A stretch of 64,000 nucleotides of DNA, from the NCBI GenBank assembly GCA_963792175.1, contig CAWBVG010000011.1:1-64000 (forward strand), written 5' to 3'. The notes beneath the pieces were generated by a model. It saw only the letters and a list, made by a program, of their open reading frames with translations. It did no database searches and was not told the origin of the DNA. Of the stretch, positions 19,711 through 28,035 are shown in pieces (the first letter of the stretch is position 1; each line of letters opens with the position of its first letter). A program made the translations under genes and the position numbers. This DNA comes from CAWBVG01 sp963792175. GTDB taxonomy: Bacteria > Acidobacteriota > Vicinamibacteria > Vicinamibacterales > CAVVIG01.

Positions 19711-19740
19711 ACCCTAGCCACCAGCCACTAGCCATCAGCC
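19711..19740. repeat. Dispersed CTAGC-type repeat, copy 2
   Basis: The stretch carries several CTAGC/CTAGCC units (CACTAGCCATCAGCCCC) between the convergent aminopeptidase and esterase genes. It overlaps the esterase stop codon. It is more degenerate than the other copies. Confidence 0.45.
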
Positions 19741-20467
19741 CCGACTGAGATACTCCCGCATCTGATGCTTCCAGTACGGCCAGTCGTGTCCGCCGAGCGG
19801 ACCCCAGTCGTCGAGGTGGTGACGGATGCCGCGGCTCGCGAGGATCTGCGACAGCCGGTACGATTCGCCGCTCTGCTCCCACGGACCGGATCCGGTCGCG
19901 ATGTGAATGTCGCAGGTCGCCAGATGGCCGAGCAGCCACGGGTCGGACACGTTGGCGAGGTAGTCGACCGGGTTGTTGAAGTAGAAGTTGTCGTCGTAGT
20001 CGCCGTCCATGAACCGTTTCATGTCGTAGACGCCCGACAGCGCGTAGCAGCGTTTGACGACGTCGGGGTATTTGAAGAGCGTGTTGGCCGCATGATACGC
20101 GCCGAGCGACGCGCCCATCGTCCACACCGGCGTGTCGGGCGACTGGCAATGGTCGCGGACGAACGGAATGACCTCGTGGCGGATGTAGGCGTCGTACTGC
20201 CGCTGCATCCAGCTGCGGTGGAGCGGGTGCGCGCCGCTGGTTCGCGAACGAGTCGCCGTGATTGACGTTGACCGAGAACGCCTTGACGCGGCCCGGCGTC
20301 GATGGCGTCGCCGATCGCGCCGATCAGGCCCTGCCGCTCGTATTCCCCTTCGTCGCCGCCGCTGGTCGGGAACAGGATCATCGGCGGGCCCCAGTGGCCG
20401 TGCACGACGATGCCATGCGTCGCGGCCGAGCCGATCCGAATACCAGCCGTGTGATTTCGCGTTTCAT
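19735..20467 (-). CDS. Alpha/beta-hydrolase esterase 1 (esterase D-like family; frameshifted)
   Basis: This is an alpha/beta-hydrolase of about 244 residues similar to the putative esterase family (Pfam PF00756). The nucleophile Ser is in WTMGASLGAYHAANTLF and a His near the C-terminus is in GPLGGHDWPYWKHQM. The N-terminal part reads GIVVHGHWGPPMILFPTSGG, with the oxyanion-side PTSGGDEGEY. Indels near 20420, 20290 and 20240 break the N-terminal third; the catalytic part is intact. The start ATG 20467 (MKREITRLVFG) is chosen because it gives a compact N-terminus. It is the only gene of the cluster on the minus strand and lies just 26 bp from the divergent ATP-grasp gene. The substrate is unknown; a peptide ester or siderophore-like product is possible. 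Confidence 0.8.
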
Positions 20468-20493
20468 AGCGAGGTTCGAACCCGAGAGTATAG

Positions 20494-21702
20494 ATGCTGA
20501 CCATTCTCTGCATCGCCACCTATTTCAAGGGCGACGCGTTTCTGCGCGAATGCCGGCGCGCGGGGTGCACGCGTGCTGCTGCTGACGTCCGACTCGCTGG
20601 CCGGCGCCGGCATGGCCGCGCGAGGCGATCGACGAGATCCACAGCATCCCTCGCGACGCCAGCGATGCCGAGATCCGCCGGCGCGTCGACGCGATCGCGC
20701 GCACGCAGGCCGATCGAGCGGATTGCCGCGCTCGACGACTTCGACGTCGAGACTGGCCGCGATGCTGCGCGAGCACTGCAGATGCCCGGGATGGGGCGCA
20801 CGACCGCGAGCTATCTTCCGCGACAAGCTGGCGATGCGGATGAAGGCGCGCGCGCTGGGCTTCGCCGTGCCGGAGTTCTCGCCGGTCTTCAACGACGAGG
20901 CGCGTCGAACGACTGGACGCGCCGGGTGCCCGCCGCCGTGGGTGCTCAAGCCGCGGTCGTCGGCGGCCGCGATCGGCATCAAGAAGGTCGGCCGAACCGC
21001 GACGAGCTCTGGCGCGCGCTCGACGCCGCCGGCGACGGCCGTTCCAACAGCGTGCTCGAGCAGTTCGTGCGCGGCGACGTCTATCACGTCGACTCGATCG
21101 TGTGGGACGGGACAGGTCGTGTTCGCGGTGGCCTTCAAGTACGGCCGGCCGCCGATGGAGATCGCGCACGAGGGCGGCATCTTCATCACGCGGCGTCTGC
21201 CCGACGATGCGTCGGAGGAAGGGCGCGCGCTGCTGCAGCTGAACCGCCGGCTGCAGGAGGGGCTCGGGCTGCGGCGCGGCGTCTCGCATTCGCGAATTCA
21301 TCCGGCCCGCCGGCAGATCGGCGGACTACGTCTTCCTCGAAACCTCCGCGCGCGTCGGCGGCGCGTTCATCGTCGACACGATCGAGGCCGCGACCGGCAT
21401 CAACCTGTGGCGGGAGTGGGCGAAGATCGAGATCGCGGCGAGGCGGCGAGTACACGGTGCCGCCGCAGCGCCGCGATTACGCCGGCATCGTGCTGTCGCT
21501 GGCGCGGCAGGAAGCAGCCGGACATGTCGGCCTATACCGACCCCGAGATCGTGACCACGATCCGCAAGCGCCACCATGCGGGGCTGATCGTCCGCTCGCC
21601 GGATCCGCTGCGCGCGTCGAAGCGCTGATCGCGGACTACACGCAGCGCTTCTATCGCGACTTCTTCGCGACCGCGCCGCCGCCCGAGCGTCCGGTCGAAT
21701 GA
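20494..21702 (+). CDS. ATP-grasp ligase 2 (carbamoyl-phosphate-synthase-like fold; frameshifted)
   Basis: This is a second classical ATP-grasp protein of about 400 residues. The start is ATG 20494 (MLTILCIATYFKGDAFLREC). The central domain has PPWVLKPRSSAAAIGIKKVG with the ATP-contacting Lys, SVLEQFVRGDVYHVDSIVWD, and the metal/substrate region HSEFI then VFLETSARVGGAFIVDTIEA. The end is ERPVE just before TGA 21700-21702. At least eight indels occur (near 20570, 20630, 20705, 20770, 20815, 20905, 20990 and 21110). The fold is closest to the carboxylase/CPS branch (PurK, biotin carboxylase, BacD-type dipeptide ligases) and unlike ATP-grasp 1, so it probably catalyses a different coupling step. 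It overlaps or abuts the next esterase (GTG 21704). Confidence 0.8.
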   Translation: MLTILCIATYFKGDAFLRECRRAGCTRAAADVRLAGRRRHGRARRSTRSTASLATPAMPRSAGASTRSRARRPIERIAALDDFDVETGRDAARALQMPGMGRTTASYLPRQAGDADEGARAGLRRAGVLAGLQRRGASNDWTRRVPAAVGAQAAVVGGRDRHQEGRPNRDELWRALDAAGDGRSNSVLEQFVRGDVYHVDSIVWDGTGRVRGGLQVRPAADGDRARGRHLHHAASARRCVGGRARAAAAEPPAAGGARAAARRLAFANSSGPPADRRTTSSSKPPRASAARSSSTRSRPRPASTCGGSGRRSRSRRGGEYTVPPQRRDYAGIVLSLARQEAAGHVGLYRPRDRDHDPQAPPCGADRPLAGSAARVEALIADYTQRFYRDFFATAPPPERPVE

Positions 21703-21703
21703 C

Positions 21704-22503
21704 GTGATCACACGCACCTGGCGCGACGTCTGGTCGCCGCAACTGCGGAACCGCCGCGACGTCGACGTCTACCTGCCGACGTCGTACAGCGGCGGCCGCG
21801 GTCACTATCCGGTCGTCTACATGCAGGACGGACAGAACCTGTCCGATCCCGAGAACGGCGTTCGCCGGCACGTGGGAGCTCGAGCGTGCGCTCGAGCGGC
21901 TTGCGGCCGCGCGGATCGAAGCGATCGTCGTCGGCGATGCACAACACGGCCGGCGGCGGCTTGTCGGAATACAGCCCGTTTCCCGATCGGCGCCACGGCG
22001 GCGGCGACGCCGACGCGTACCTGGCGTTTCTGGTCGAGACGCTGAAGCCGCGGATCGATCGCTGTTCCGCACGCGCCCGGAGCGCGACGTCGACGGTCGA
22101 TTCTCGGGTCGTCGATGGGCGGCCTGCGTCAGCCTGTACGCCTTCTTCCGGTATCCGTCGGTGTTCGGCCGCGCCGGCGTGATGAGCCCGTCGATCTGGT
22201 TCGGCCAGGGCGCGGTGCTCGACTTCATCGCGCGAGGCGCAGAACGCCCGCGCGGGCGGATCTTACGTCGACGTCGGCACCGCACGAAGGCGTGGGGACC
22301 GCTGCGCGACGCGCGGCGCCTCGGCCGCCTGCTGGTGCGCAAAGGATTTCGCCGCGGGAGCGGCGGGGACGCTTCCCGGCCAGTCGCGGCGCGCCACCGA
22401 ACGGCCGACGCTGCGGTATCTCGAAGATGCGGGCGGCCGCCACAACGAGGCGGACTGGGCCGACGCGCTTGCCCGGCGCTCGGAGTTTCTGCTCGCTAGA
22501 TGA
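21704..22503 (+). CDS. Alpha/beta-hydrolase esterase 2 (PF00756-like; frameshifted)
   Basis: This esterase of about 265 residues is in the same broad family as esterase 1 but differs clearly in sequence. It starts at GTG 21704, one base after the upstream stop, with TRTWRDVWSPQLRNRRDVDV. It continues with YLPTSYSGGRGHYPVVYMQD, a typical esterase-family strand, the nucleophile motif FSGSSMGGLVSLYAFFRYP (Ser in GSSMGG) and a C-terminal His in DAGGRHNEADWADAL. Indels near 21870, 21950, 22070, 22110, 22240 and 22350 split it. The paired esterases flanking ATP-grasp 2 suggest ester formation or hydrolysis on the ligase product, or hydrolysis of an exported conjugate. No signal peptide is seen in either. 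Confidence 0.78.
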
Positions 22504-22563
22504 AAGTGCGCAAACAAGGTGCGCGAGCCGCGTTATCGCAAGCAAGCTCAGCGCTCAACTCAG

Positions 22564-22594
22564 CAACTAGCCCCTAGAGCTAGCCTAGCCCGAG
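22564..22594. repeat. Dispersed CTAGCCCCTAG repeat, copy 3
   Basis: ACTAGCCCCTAGAGCTAGCC lies between the convergent esterase 2 and radical SAM genes, ending two bases before the latter's stop codon. It is the same motif as the copies at 2961 and 39346. Confidence 0.55.
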
Positions 22595-22596
22595 TG

Positions 22597-24714
22597 CTAC
22601 ACCGTCGGCTTGTGGAGAACCTCCGCCGGCTCCGACGCCTTCTTCTTGCCGCCGAGCCCCTGAATCTGCAGCGTCGGCTGCTCCTTGAGCACGTGCTGCG
22701 CGTAGAGCTTGGCCATCTCGGCGTTGTGTGCGCTTCTTTGGCGAGCTTCCTCCGGCGTCTTCTGCTTCCGGGCCGCCAGCCTTCTCTTCGCGGGCGTTCT
22801 TCGCGATGCCCGAGGTCGTCGAGGTCGGTCTGCGCGCCGGCGCGGACCGCTTCTTCGTTCAGCTTCAGCGAGTGCGCGGTCGACTGCAGATCCACCTTCT
22901 TGCCGCCGGCGAAGATCTCGTGGCGGCCGTGCTCCTCGTACCACTTGGTGAGCGTCGCCGTCATGTGCATCTTCTCGATGATGTTGCGCCAGCCGATGCC
23001 GGTGTTGTAGGCGCAGAAGGAGATTTCGCCCTGCTGCGTCGCATACGGGATGATGCACATCTCGGTGCGGCGGAAGTCGTAGTTGAAGAGATCCTGGAAC
23101 CACATGCCGGCGATGAAGAGGAAGTTCCAGCGGTCGGCGCGCCGTTTGGCGATGTCGTCCATCGTCCGGTCGCCTTCGACCTTGCCGTACTTGCCCTTCT
23201 CCGCCGACTTGGTCGCGCCGAAGGTCTTGTCGAACTTCTTCAGCAGGTCGGTCAGCTTGAAGTGCGTCGGCGAGTTGAACGAGTCGTAGTTGCGGACGAC
23301 GGCGAGCGCCATGCCGAAGTTCGACCAGAAGCGGCTGCGGCCGGCATCGGTCACCTGCTGCACGTCCTTGGCGAACCGCTCCGCCTTGAGGAACTTGGTG
23401 ACCGGCACGGCTTCCTTGGTTTCCTTGTCGATCATGATCGCCATGCCGACGCCGCAGTTCGGGTGGCAGCCGCACGTCAGCTGCCCGAATTCCTTCTCGG
23501 CGCCGTGCGTGACGTCGGCCCAGTCGGTGAAGCTGCCCATGAACGAAATCGGGAACCAGTCGCGGACCGGCTCGCCGATGCCGGTCTGGTTCTTCACGTC
23601 GTGCGCGAGGTGCGACAGCGTGTAGCGCTGCGCCGCGCGGCGCTCCGGCGTCACTTCCTCGTCGCGGCCGGTGAACGACACCGGCTGGAACGAGAGGAAG
23701 TTGATCTTCTTGGGATTGTCGAGCGCGAACTCGATGATGCGGCCGACCTGCTCGTTGTTGACGCCGTTGACGATCGTCACGACCGGCACGATGTCGACGC
23801 CGTTGTTGTAGCAGGTTCTCGATCGCGCGCAGCTTCACGTCGAACAGATTGCCGACGCGCCGGTGCGAGTTGGCGGCGTTGCCGATGCCGTCAAACTGCA
23901 GGTAGGCGTAGCGAAGGCCGGCTTCGGCCGCCTTCTTCGCGAACTCCGGATCCTTGGCGAACTCGATGCCGTTGGTCGCCGCCTGCACGCTGTTGTAGCC
24001 GACCTTGCGGGCGTAGCGGACGGCGTCGAGGAAGTACGGCGAAATCGTCGGCTCGCCGCCCGAGAACTGCACCGACATCTGCCGGCGCGGCTTGATGCTG
24101 ATCGCGTTGTCGAGCACGGTCTTGATGTCTTCCCACGACAGCTCGTGGACGAACCCGACCTGGTTCGCGTCCATGAAGCACGGGTCGCACATCATGTTGC
24201 AGCGGTTGGTCAGGTCGACGGTGAGGACCGACCCGCGGCCGTGCTGGATGGTGCTGCTGCCGTGGTTGTGGAGCTTCGCGTCGTTGTGCGCGCGGATGTC
24301 GCGGCCCGGGAACACGTCCTCGAGGTGCTTGAAGAAGCGGTGTCGATCGCCATCACGTCCTCGAAGTGGCCGTGGATGGGGCAGTCCTTCACCATCAGGA
24401 TCTTGCCGTCGCGCTCGAGAATCGTCGCCTTGATTTCGCCGACCTTCTCGTTCAGGAGGACGCTGACGTCCTTCTTGCCGTCGAGAATCGCCTGCCGCGC
24501 TTCGCGCGTGCACGTCGGGCACAGCGAGTCGGTCTCCCGAGGCCAGCCCGAGCGGCGGCTTCGTCTTCTCGTACGACTTGAGCAGCGGCTTATCGGACCA
24601 CTTCGGCGTGAACGACGGACGCTGGTTGATCTTGTTCAGTCCGTTGAAGACGACCCAGGCGCCGTTGGCGGCGATGGAGAGGCCCTTCTCGACGAATTTG
24701 ATCGGCTTGTGCAT
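22597..24714 (-). CDS. Radical SAM protein resembling tetraether/membrane-spanning lipid synthase (Tes-like; four frameshifts)
   Basis: This enzyme of about 705 residues has the layout of the Tes family. Near residue 66 it has SLCPTCTREARQAIL and near 110 VKDCPIHGHFED, the four-Cys rubredoxin-like site. The radical SAM cluster motif is NRCNMMCDPCFMD (near 170), followed by MSVQFSGGEPTISPYFLDA. A Cys cluster TCGCHPNCGVGMAI lies near 415, and further Cys are at EMCIIPY and ISFCAYNTG (about 555-570). Tes joins lipid tails by C-C bonds to make membrane-spanning lipids. Acidobacteria are known for iso-diabolic acid membrane-spanning lipids, so this is a credible candidate for that step. The alternative is another SAM enzyme using the same scaffold. 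Indels fall near 24545, 24340, 23815 and 22800. TAGTAT six bases before the ATG suggests a leaderless message. Confidence 0.68.
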   Translation of the reverse strand: MHKPIKFVEKGLSIAANGAWVVFNGLNKINQRPSFTPKWSDKPLLKSYEKTKPPLGLASGDRLAVPDVHARSAAGDSRRQEGRQRPPEREGRRNQGDDSRARRQDPDGEGLPHPRPLRGRDGDRHRFFKHLEDVFPGRDIRAHNDAKLHNHGSSTIQHGRGSVLTVDLTNRCNMMCDPCFMDANQVGFVHELSWEDIKTVLDNAISIKPRRQMSVQFSGGEPTISPYFLDAVRYARKVGYNSVQAATNGIEFAKDPEFAKKAAEAGLRYAYLQFDGIGNAANSHRRVGNLFDVKLRAIENLLQQRRRHRAGRDDRQRRQQRAGRPHHRVRARQSQEDQLPLVPAGVVHRPRRGSDAGAPRGAALHAVAPRARREEPDRHRRAGPRLVPDFVHGQLHRLGRRHARRREGIRAADVRLPPELRRRHGDHDRQGNQGSRAGHQVPQGGAVRQGRAAGDRCRPQPLLVELRHGARRRPQLRLVQLADALQADRPAEEVRQDLRRDQVGGEGQVRQGRRRPDDGRHRQTARRPLELPLHRRHVVPGSLQLRLPPHRDVHHPVCDAAGRNLLLRLQHRHRLAQHHREDAHDGDAHQVVRGARPPRDLRRRQEGGSAVDRALAEAERRSGPRRRADRPRRPRASRRTPAKRRLAARKQKTPEEARQRSAHNAEMAKLYAQHVLKEQPTLQIQGLGGKKKASEPAEVLHKPTV

Positions 24715-24768
24715 GGGTAAATACTAGAAGACAAAAGCCTTAGGTGATTACATTTTCAGCGAACGGGC

Positions 24769-24849
24769 GCTGGCCGCAGCGAAATGGCGGGAAGGCAGGC
24801 TGGATGGTCAATATCCGACTGATTTTGTCTGGATTTCGCCAGCGCCAGC
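24769..24849. repeat. Inverted repeat downstream of the PEP-CTERM gene
   Basis: GCTGGCCGCAGCGAAAT (24769-24785) pairs with ATTTCGCCAGCGCCAGC (24833-24849), 17-base arms with four mismatches and a 47-base loop. It occupies most of the gap between the radical SAM and PEP-CTERM genes and may end transcription of the latter. Confidence 0.45.
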
Positions 24850-24883
24850 CGGGGGATCGAATGGGCCGGAGCCCCAGCGAACT

Positions 24884-25580
24884 CTACGGCTTCCGGGCCA
24901 GGCGCCGGCGCCACGCCAGCAGCGACAGGGTCCCGCTCGACATCAGCAGCAACGACGCTGGCTCCGGGACTCCTACTGGCGCGTCGTCGTCGGCGATGAC
25001 GAGGTTGTTGAACTGAAAGGCGTCGCCGCCACTGAACGTGCCCTGGACAACCTTGACGTTGTTCAGGTCTGAAAAACCCGAGAACAGGAAGGATTGGAAC
25101 ACCGGAGAGCCGGTGTTTCGAGCGACGTGAAATGTCTGACTGACCGTGTCGATGAGATTGGACTTGGTACCGATAAACGTGACGTCGAACGTCCCTGGCC
25201 CGCCGGGCATGTTCGCGCCCCATTCCGTGAGGTCGATTCCCGAGAGCTCGAATGCGCCGCCGCCGTTTTTTGAGATCGTTGTCGTCTGCGCGGCGTTGTC
25301 ACTCGAACAAGCCGGTCGCGGCGGCCCCCCCAACCGGATGGCTTGGATCACTGGCTGTCCAGACCGCCAGGCCGAATGTGCCGGCCGCGAAACTGGACGT
25401 GAACGTGAATCCGTCCACGACAACCGATCCGCCTTGCTGCAGGAAGTCCCCAAAGGGCCCGCTGACCAGGGTCCCAGTTCCGGACAGGCTGGAGAAATCG
25501 ATCGTGGATCCGCTCGCGCAACGTGGCCCGGCAATCAGCGCCAGCAGAATCGAACACCGAATTAGCGTCTGCGATCTCAT
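24884..25580 (-). CDS. PEP-CTERM sorting-domain protein (one frameshift)
   Basis: This exported protein of about 230 residues has a signal peptide (LIRCSILLALIAGPRCASGS) and a beta-rich body (TIDFSSLSGTGTLVSGPFG, FDVTFIGTKSNLIDTVSQ). The C-terminal sorting signal has the motif VPEPAS, the hydrophobic helix LLLMSSGTLSLLAW and the basic tail RRRLARKP. Such signals are recognised by exosortase, which releases the protein and usually links it to exopolysaccharide export. No exosortase gene is in the window. ATG 25580 follows AGGAG at nine bases. An indel near 25300, close to a run of seven Cs, shifts the frame between ATGLFE and CSSDNAAQ. The specific function is unknown. Confidence 0.85.
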
Positions 25581-25677
25581 TCAACGATTCTCCTGGTTGA
25601 AGGCTGCCAGCCGGGATCGCGCACAGAGATCCGGCACAAGGAGAGAGAACGATCGGCGAGGAAAAAGCGGACAGCGG

Positions 25678-28026
25678 CTAGAAGACTTCGAGCCAGACCA
25701 GGCTGAACGCCGCCGCGGCCCGGGGTTGGCTGGCGACGTTCGAGGCGATACCCCAGGCGACGCCGCCTTCCGCGGGTGCCTGATACTGGCGGTGTCCGAG
25801 GTAGCCGTCCATCAACCGGCGACCGTCCGCGTACAACGCCGCGCCCGGCCACTGCGGTCGATATCGCAGCTCAATCACCGGATCCGGGCCTCCTGCTGGC
25901 GTCGTGACGAGAGCCACTGGACCTTGCCGCGGCGTGTTGACGGTCAGAAGCTGAATCTCAATCGTGCGATCGTCGACACGTCGCAGCATGAGGTCGAATC
26001 GAGGACCGCGCGGAGACGTATCCACGACGAGTGACGATTCGGCGGACTCGGGCCGAATGCGCGCCAGCAACGAAAACCCGCGCTCGATCGCCCGCTGTGA
26101 ATGTGCGTCTGAAAGGCGCTGCGTGAAATATCCCATCGACTGGGAGGTGCTGATATTCCACGCCGGAAAGCGCATATCGGCCACCGGGCGCTCAGTCATT
26201 GGAAAACGCGCCGGCGTCTGCCAGGCCAGCGATCGCGGGTCGTGAGTGCCGAACTGCGCCCAGGTTTGAAACGGCATCGCCAGCAGGCCGAGCGCCAGCC
26301 GATTGATCACGCCGTCGCCATCATGGTCCTCGTCATCGTCCATGATGCCGTCATGATTGGAGTCCATCGACCGTGGATCGAGGCCTGCGGCGGCCTCGAT
26401 GAGATCGAGCAAACCATCGCCGTCGGTGTCTTCGAGCGAGAAGCCGTTTCGGCTCGCCTGCTCGAGCGCGGCAAGGGGCAGCAGCGGACCTCGCGGTGTG
26501 GTCGAGCCCTCCATCCGGAGCGCGCGCCAGCGGATGTCCAGCGCGCGGCCCACTTCGACGGCGGCCTGATGGTGGTTGCCCGACTCCTGGGCGTTGCGCG
26601 CCATCTCCATGGCGATGACCGCGCTGTAGGGGTGATCGTCGCCGGCGCTGGATACGGCGTGCACCGCCGCGTCGAGCGCGCGGGCACCGGCTTGCGTCAC
26701 GTCACCCGCTCGACGCCAGCACTCGGACATGCGCGCATAGAGCAGCGCCGACACCGGCTGCAGCCCGGTCAACGACGAGCGCACCTGGAACATCGCTTGC
26801 GCGGTGGCGGCGGCCGCGGCCCGCGGATCGTCCAGACGCTTGTTGAACGCGAGCTCTTCGTACGCCGAGAAGATCTTGTACTCCTCGGGGCCGATGCCAG
26901 CCCCCGGCCTGACGGCGCCGGCCGGGTCGCGCCACGGAAGCGCCCAGGTCAAGAGCGCGCCCGCGGCGGCGCCGGCCAGCAGCAGCGCGATGCTGGCCGA
27001 ACTGCGTGCCGGCTGACGTCGAAGGTCTGTCGGGTTGTGAACGGCCAGCAACGCATACTCGAGCGATGCGACGCTCTGGAAGCGCGATGCCGGATCCGGT
27101 TCGAGGCAGCGCTCCACGACCCGCACGAAGTCTCTCGGCAGCGTCGGCCGCAGTTGGCGAAGAGGCCTCAGCGCGCCGTCCGCATGCGCGCGCCGGACGT
27201 CGCCAATCGTCTGCGCCTCGATTGGAAACGCCGCCGTGACGAGACGGTACAGGAGCACGCCGATCGCGTAGATGTCTGACGCGACACTCGGGGCGCCATG
27301 ATCGAACAGTTCCGGCGCCATGTAGAGCGGCGTGCCGGCCAGAGAGCGCACGCCGGCTTCCTCGCGCGTGACGTCGACGCTCGTCCCCATGTCCATGACG
27401 ACGAGCCGGCCGCCCTGCTCGCGCATGACGTTTTGGGCCTTGAGATCGCGATGCACCAGGCCAGCTGCGTGAATCGCCGATACCGCGCCGCAGAGATCGA
27501 GCGCGATTCCGGTGGCCTCGCTTGCCGAGAACGGACCCTGTCCGCGGAGAATCTCGTCGAGCGTCCGGCCCGACACCACTTCCATCCACAGTCCGACACG
27601 ACCGTCGATGGAATCTGCGCCGTGGACGTTGACGACATTGGGGTGCTTCACGCGCGCAAGCCGTCTCGCCTCGGCGAGGATCATCGGCGTCCCGTCGTCG
27701 GCAACCAGCTTCAGCGCGACTTCACGCGCGAGCCGCGCATCCCAGGCTCGGTAGACCACTCCGCTGGCGCCGCGGCCGATCTCGTCGAGCAGTTCCAGAT
27801 GCCCCCATTGGCGGACGCCGTCGCTGCTCGGCGCTTCCTCGCCCGCGGTGGACTCGTGCACACCGTCCGCTGACCGTTCGGCGCGCGGAGACAGCTGCTC
27901 GAGCCCGCGCAGCTCCTCCAGCATCGTCCTCTCCGTCGTACCCTCTGCGGCGACGAGCAGATCGTCCCACTCGACCTGTTCGCCGTCCGTCAGCTTGGCG
28001 ATGGCGCGGGAGAGAGCGTCACGCAT
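25678..28026 (-). CDS. Membrane Ser/Thr protein kinase with extracytoplasmic Ca2+-repeat and C-terminal beta domain
   Basis: This intact protein has 782 residues. The kinase domain covers about residues 73-340: the glycine loop GRGASGVVYRA, the Lys of VALKLV, the catalytic VHRDLKAQN, and APE as MAPELFD. The metal motif reads MDMG where DFG is usual; the Asp is kept. One transmembrane helix (ALLLAGAAAGALLTWAL, about 342-362) follows. The outer part has a helical stretch and then type-3/EF-hand-like calcium loops DTDGDGLLDLIE, DSNHDGIMDDDEDHDGDG (about 529-575). The C-terminal region (SLLARIRPES to AFSLVWLEVF) looks like a concanavalin/LamG-type fold. It starts nine bases after the ECF sigma gene stop, so it is probably cotranscribed and phosphorylates that sigma factor or its regulators. 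Confidence 0.88.
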   Translation of the reverse strand: MRDALSRAIAKLTDGEQVEWDDLLVAAEGTTERTMLEELRGLEQLSPRAERSADGVHESTAGEEAPSSDGVRQWGHLELLDEIGRGASGVVYRAWDARLAREVALKLVADDGTPMILAEARRLARVKHPNVVNVHGADSIDGRVGLWMEVVSGRTLDEILRGQGPFSASEATGIALDLCGAVSAIHAAGLVHRDLKAQNVMREQGGRLVVMDMGTSVDVTREEAGVRSLAGTPLYMAPELFDHGAPSVASDIYAIGVLLYRLVTAAFPIEAQTIGDVRRAHADGALRPLRQLRPTLPRDFVRVVERCLEPDPASRFQSVASLEYALLAVHNPTDLRRQPARSSASIALLLAGAAAGALLTWALPWRDPAGAVRPGAGIGPEEYKIFSAYEELAFNKRLDDPRAAAAATAQAMFQVRSSLTGLQPVSALLYARMSECWRRAGDVTQAGARALDAAVHAVSSAGDDHPYSAVIAMEMARNAQESGNHHQAAVEVGRALDIRWRALRMEGSTTPRGPLLPLAALEQASRNGFSLEDTDGDGLLDLIEAAAGLDPRSMDSNHDGIMDDDEDHDGDGVINRLALGLLAMPFQTWAQFGTHDPRSLAWQTPARFPMTERPVADMRFPAWNISTSQSMGYFTQRLSDAHSQRAIERGFSLLARIRPESAESSLVVDTSPRGPRFDLMLRRVDDRTIEIQLLTVNTPRQGPVALVTTPAGGPDPVIELRYRPQWPGAALYADGRRLMDGYLGHRQYQAPAEGGVAWGIASNVASQPRAAAAFSLVWLEVF

Positions 28027-28035
28027 ATCCGCGAA

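Noticed and set aside
22728..24095. Plus-strand frame of 455 codons opposite the radical SAM gene
   Set aside because: Composition typical of an antisense shadow; the minus strand holds all the cluster-binding Cys motifs.
14000..24714. Reading the region as a set of decayed pseudogenes
   Set aside because: Breaks are nearly all one-base indels, often at doublets, and every catalytic motif remains. Real decay would also show lost active-site residues and nonsense substitutions.
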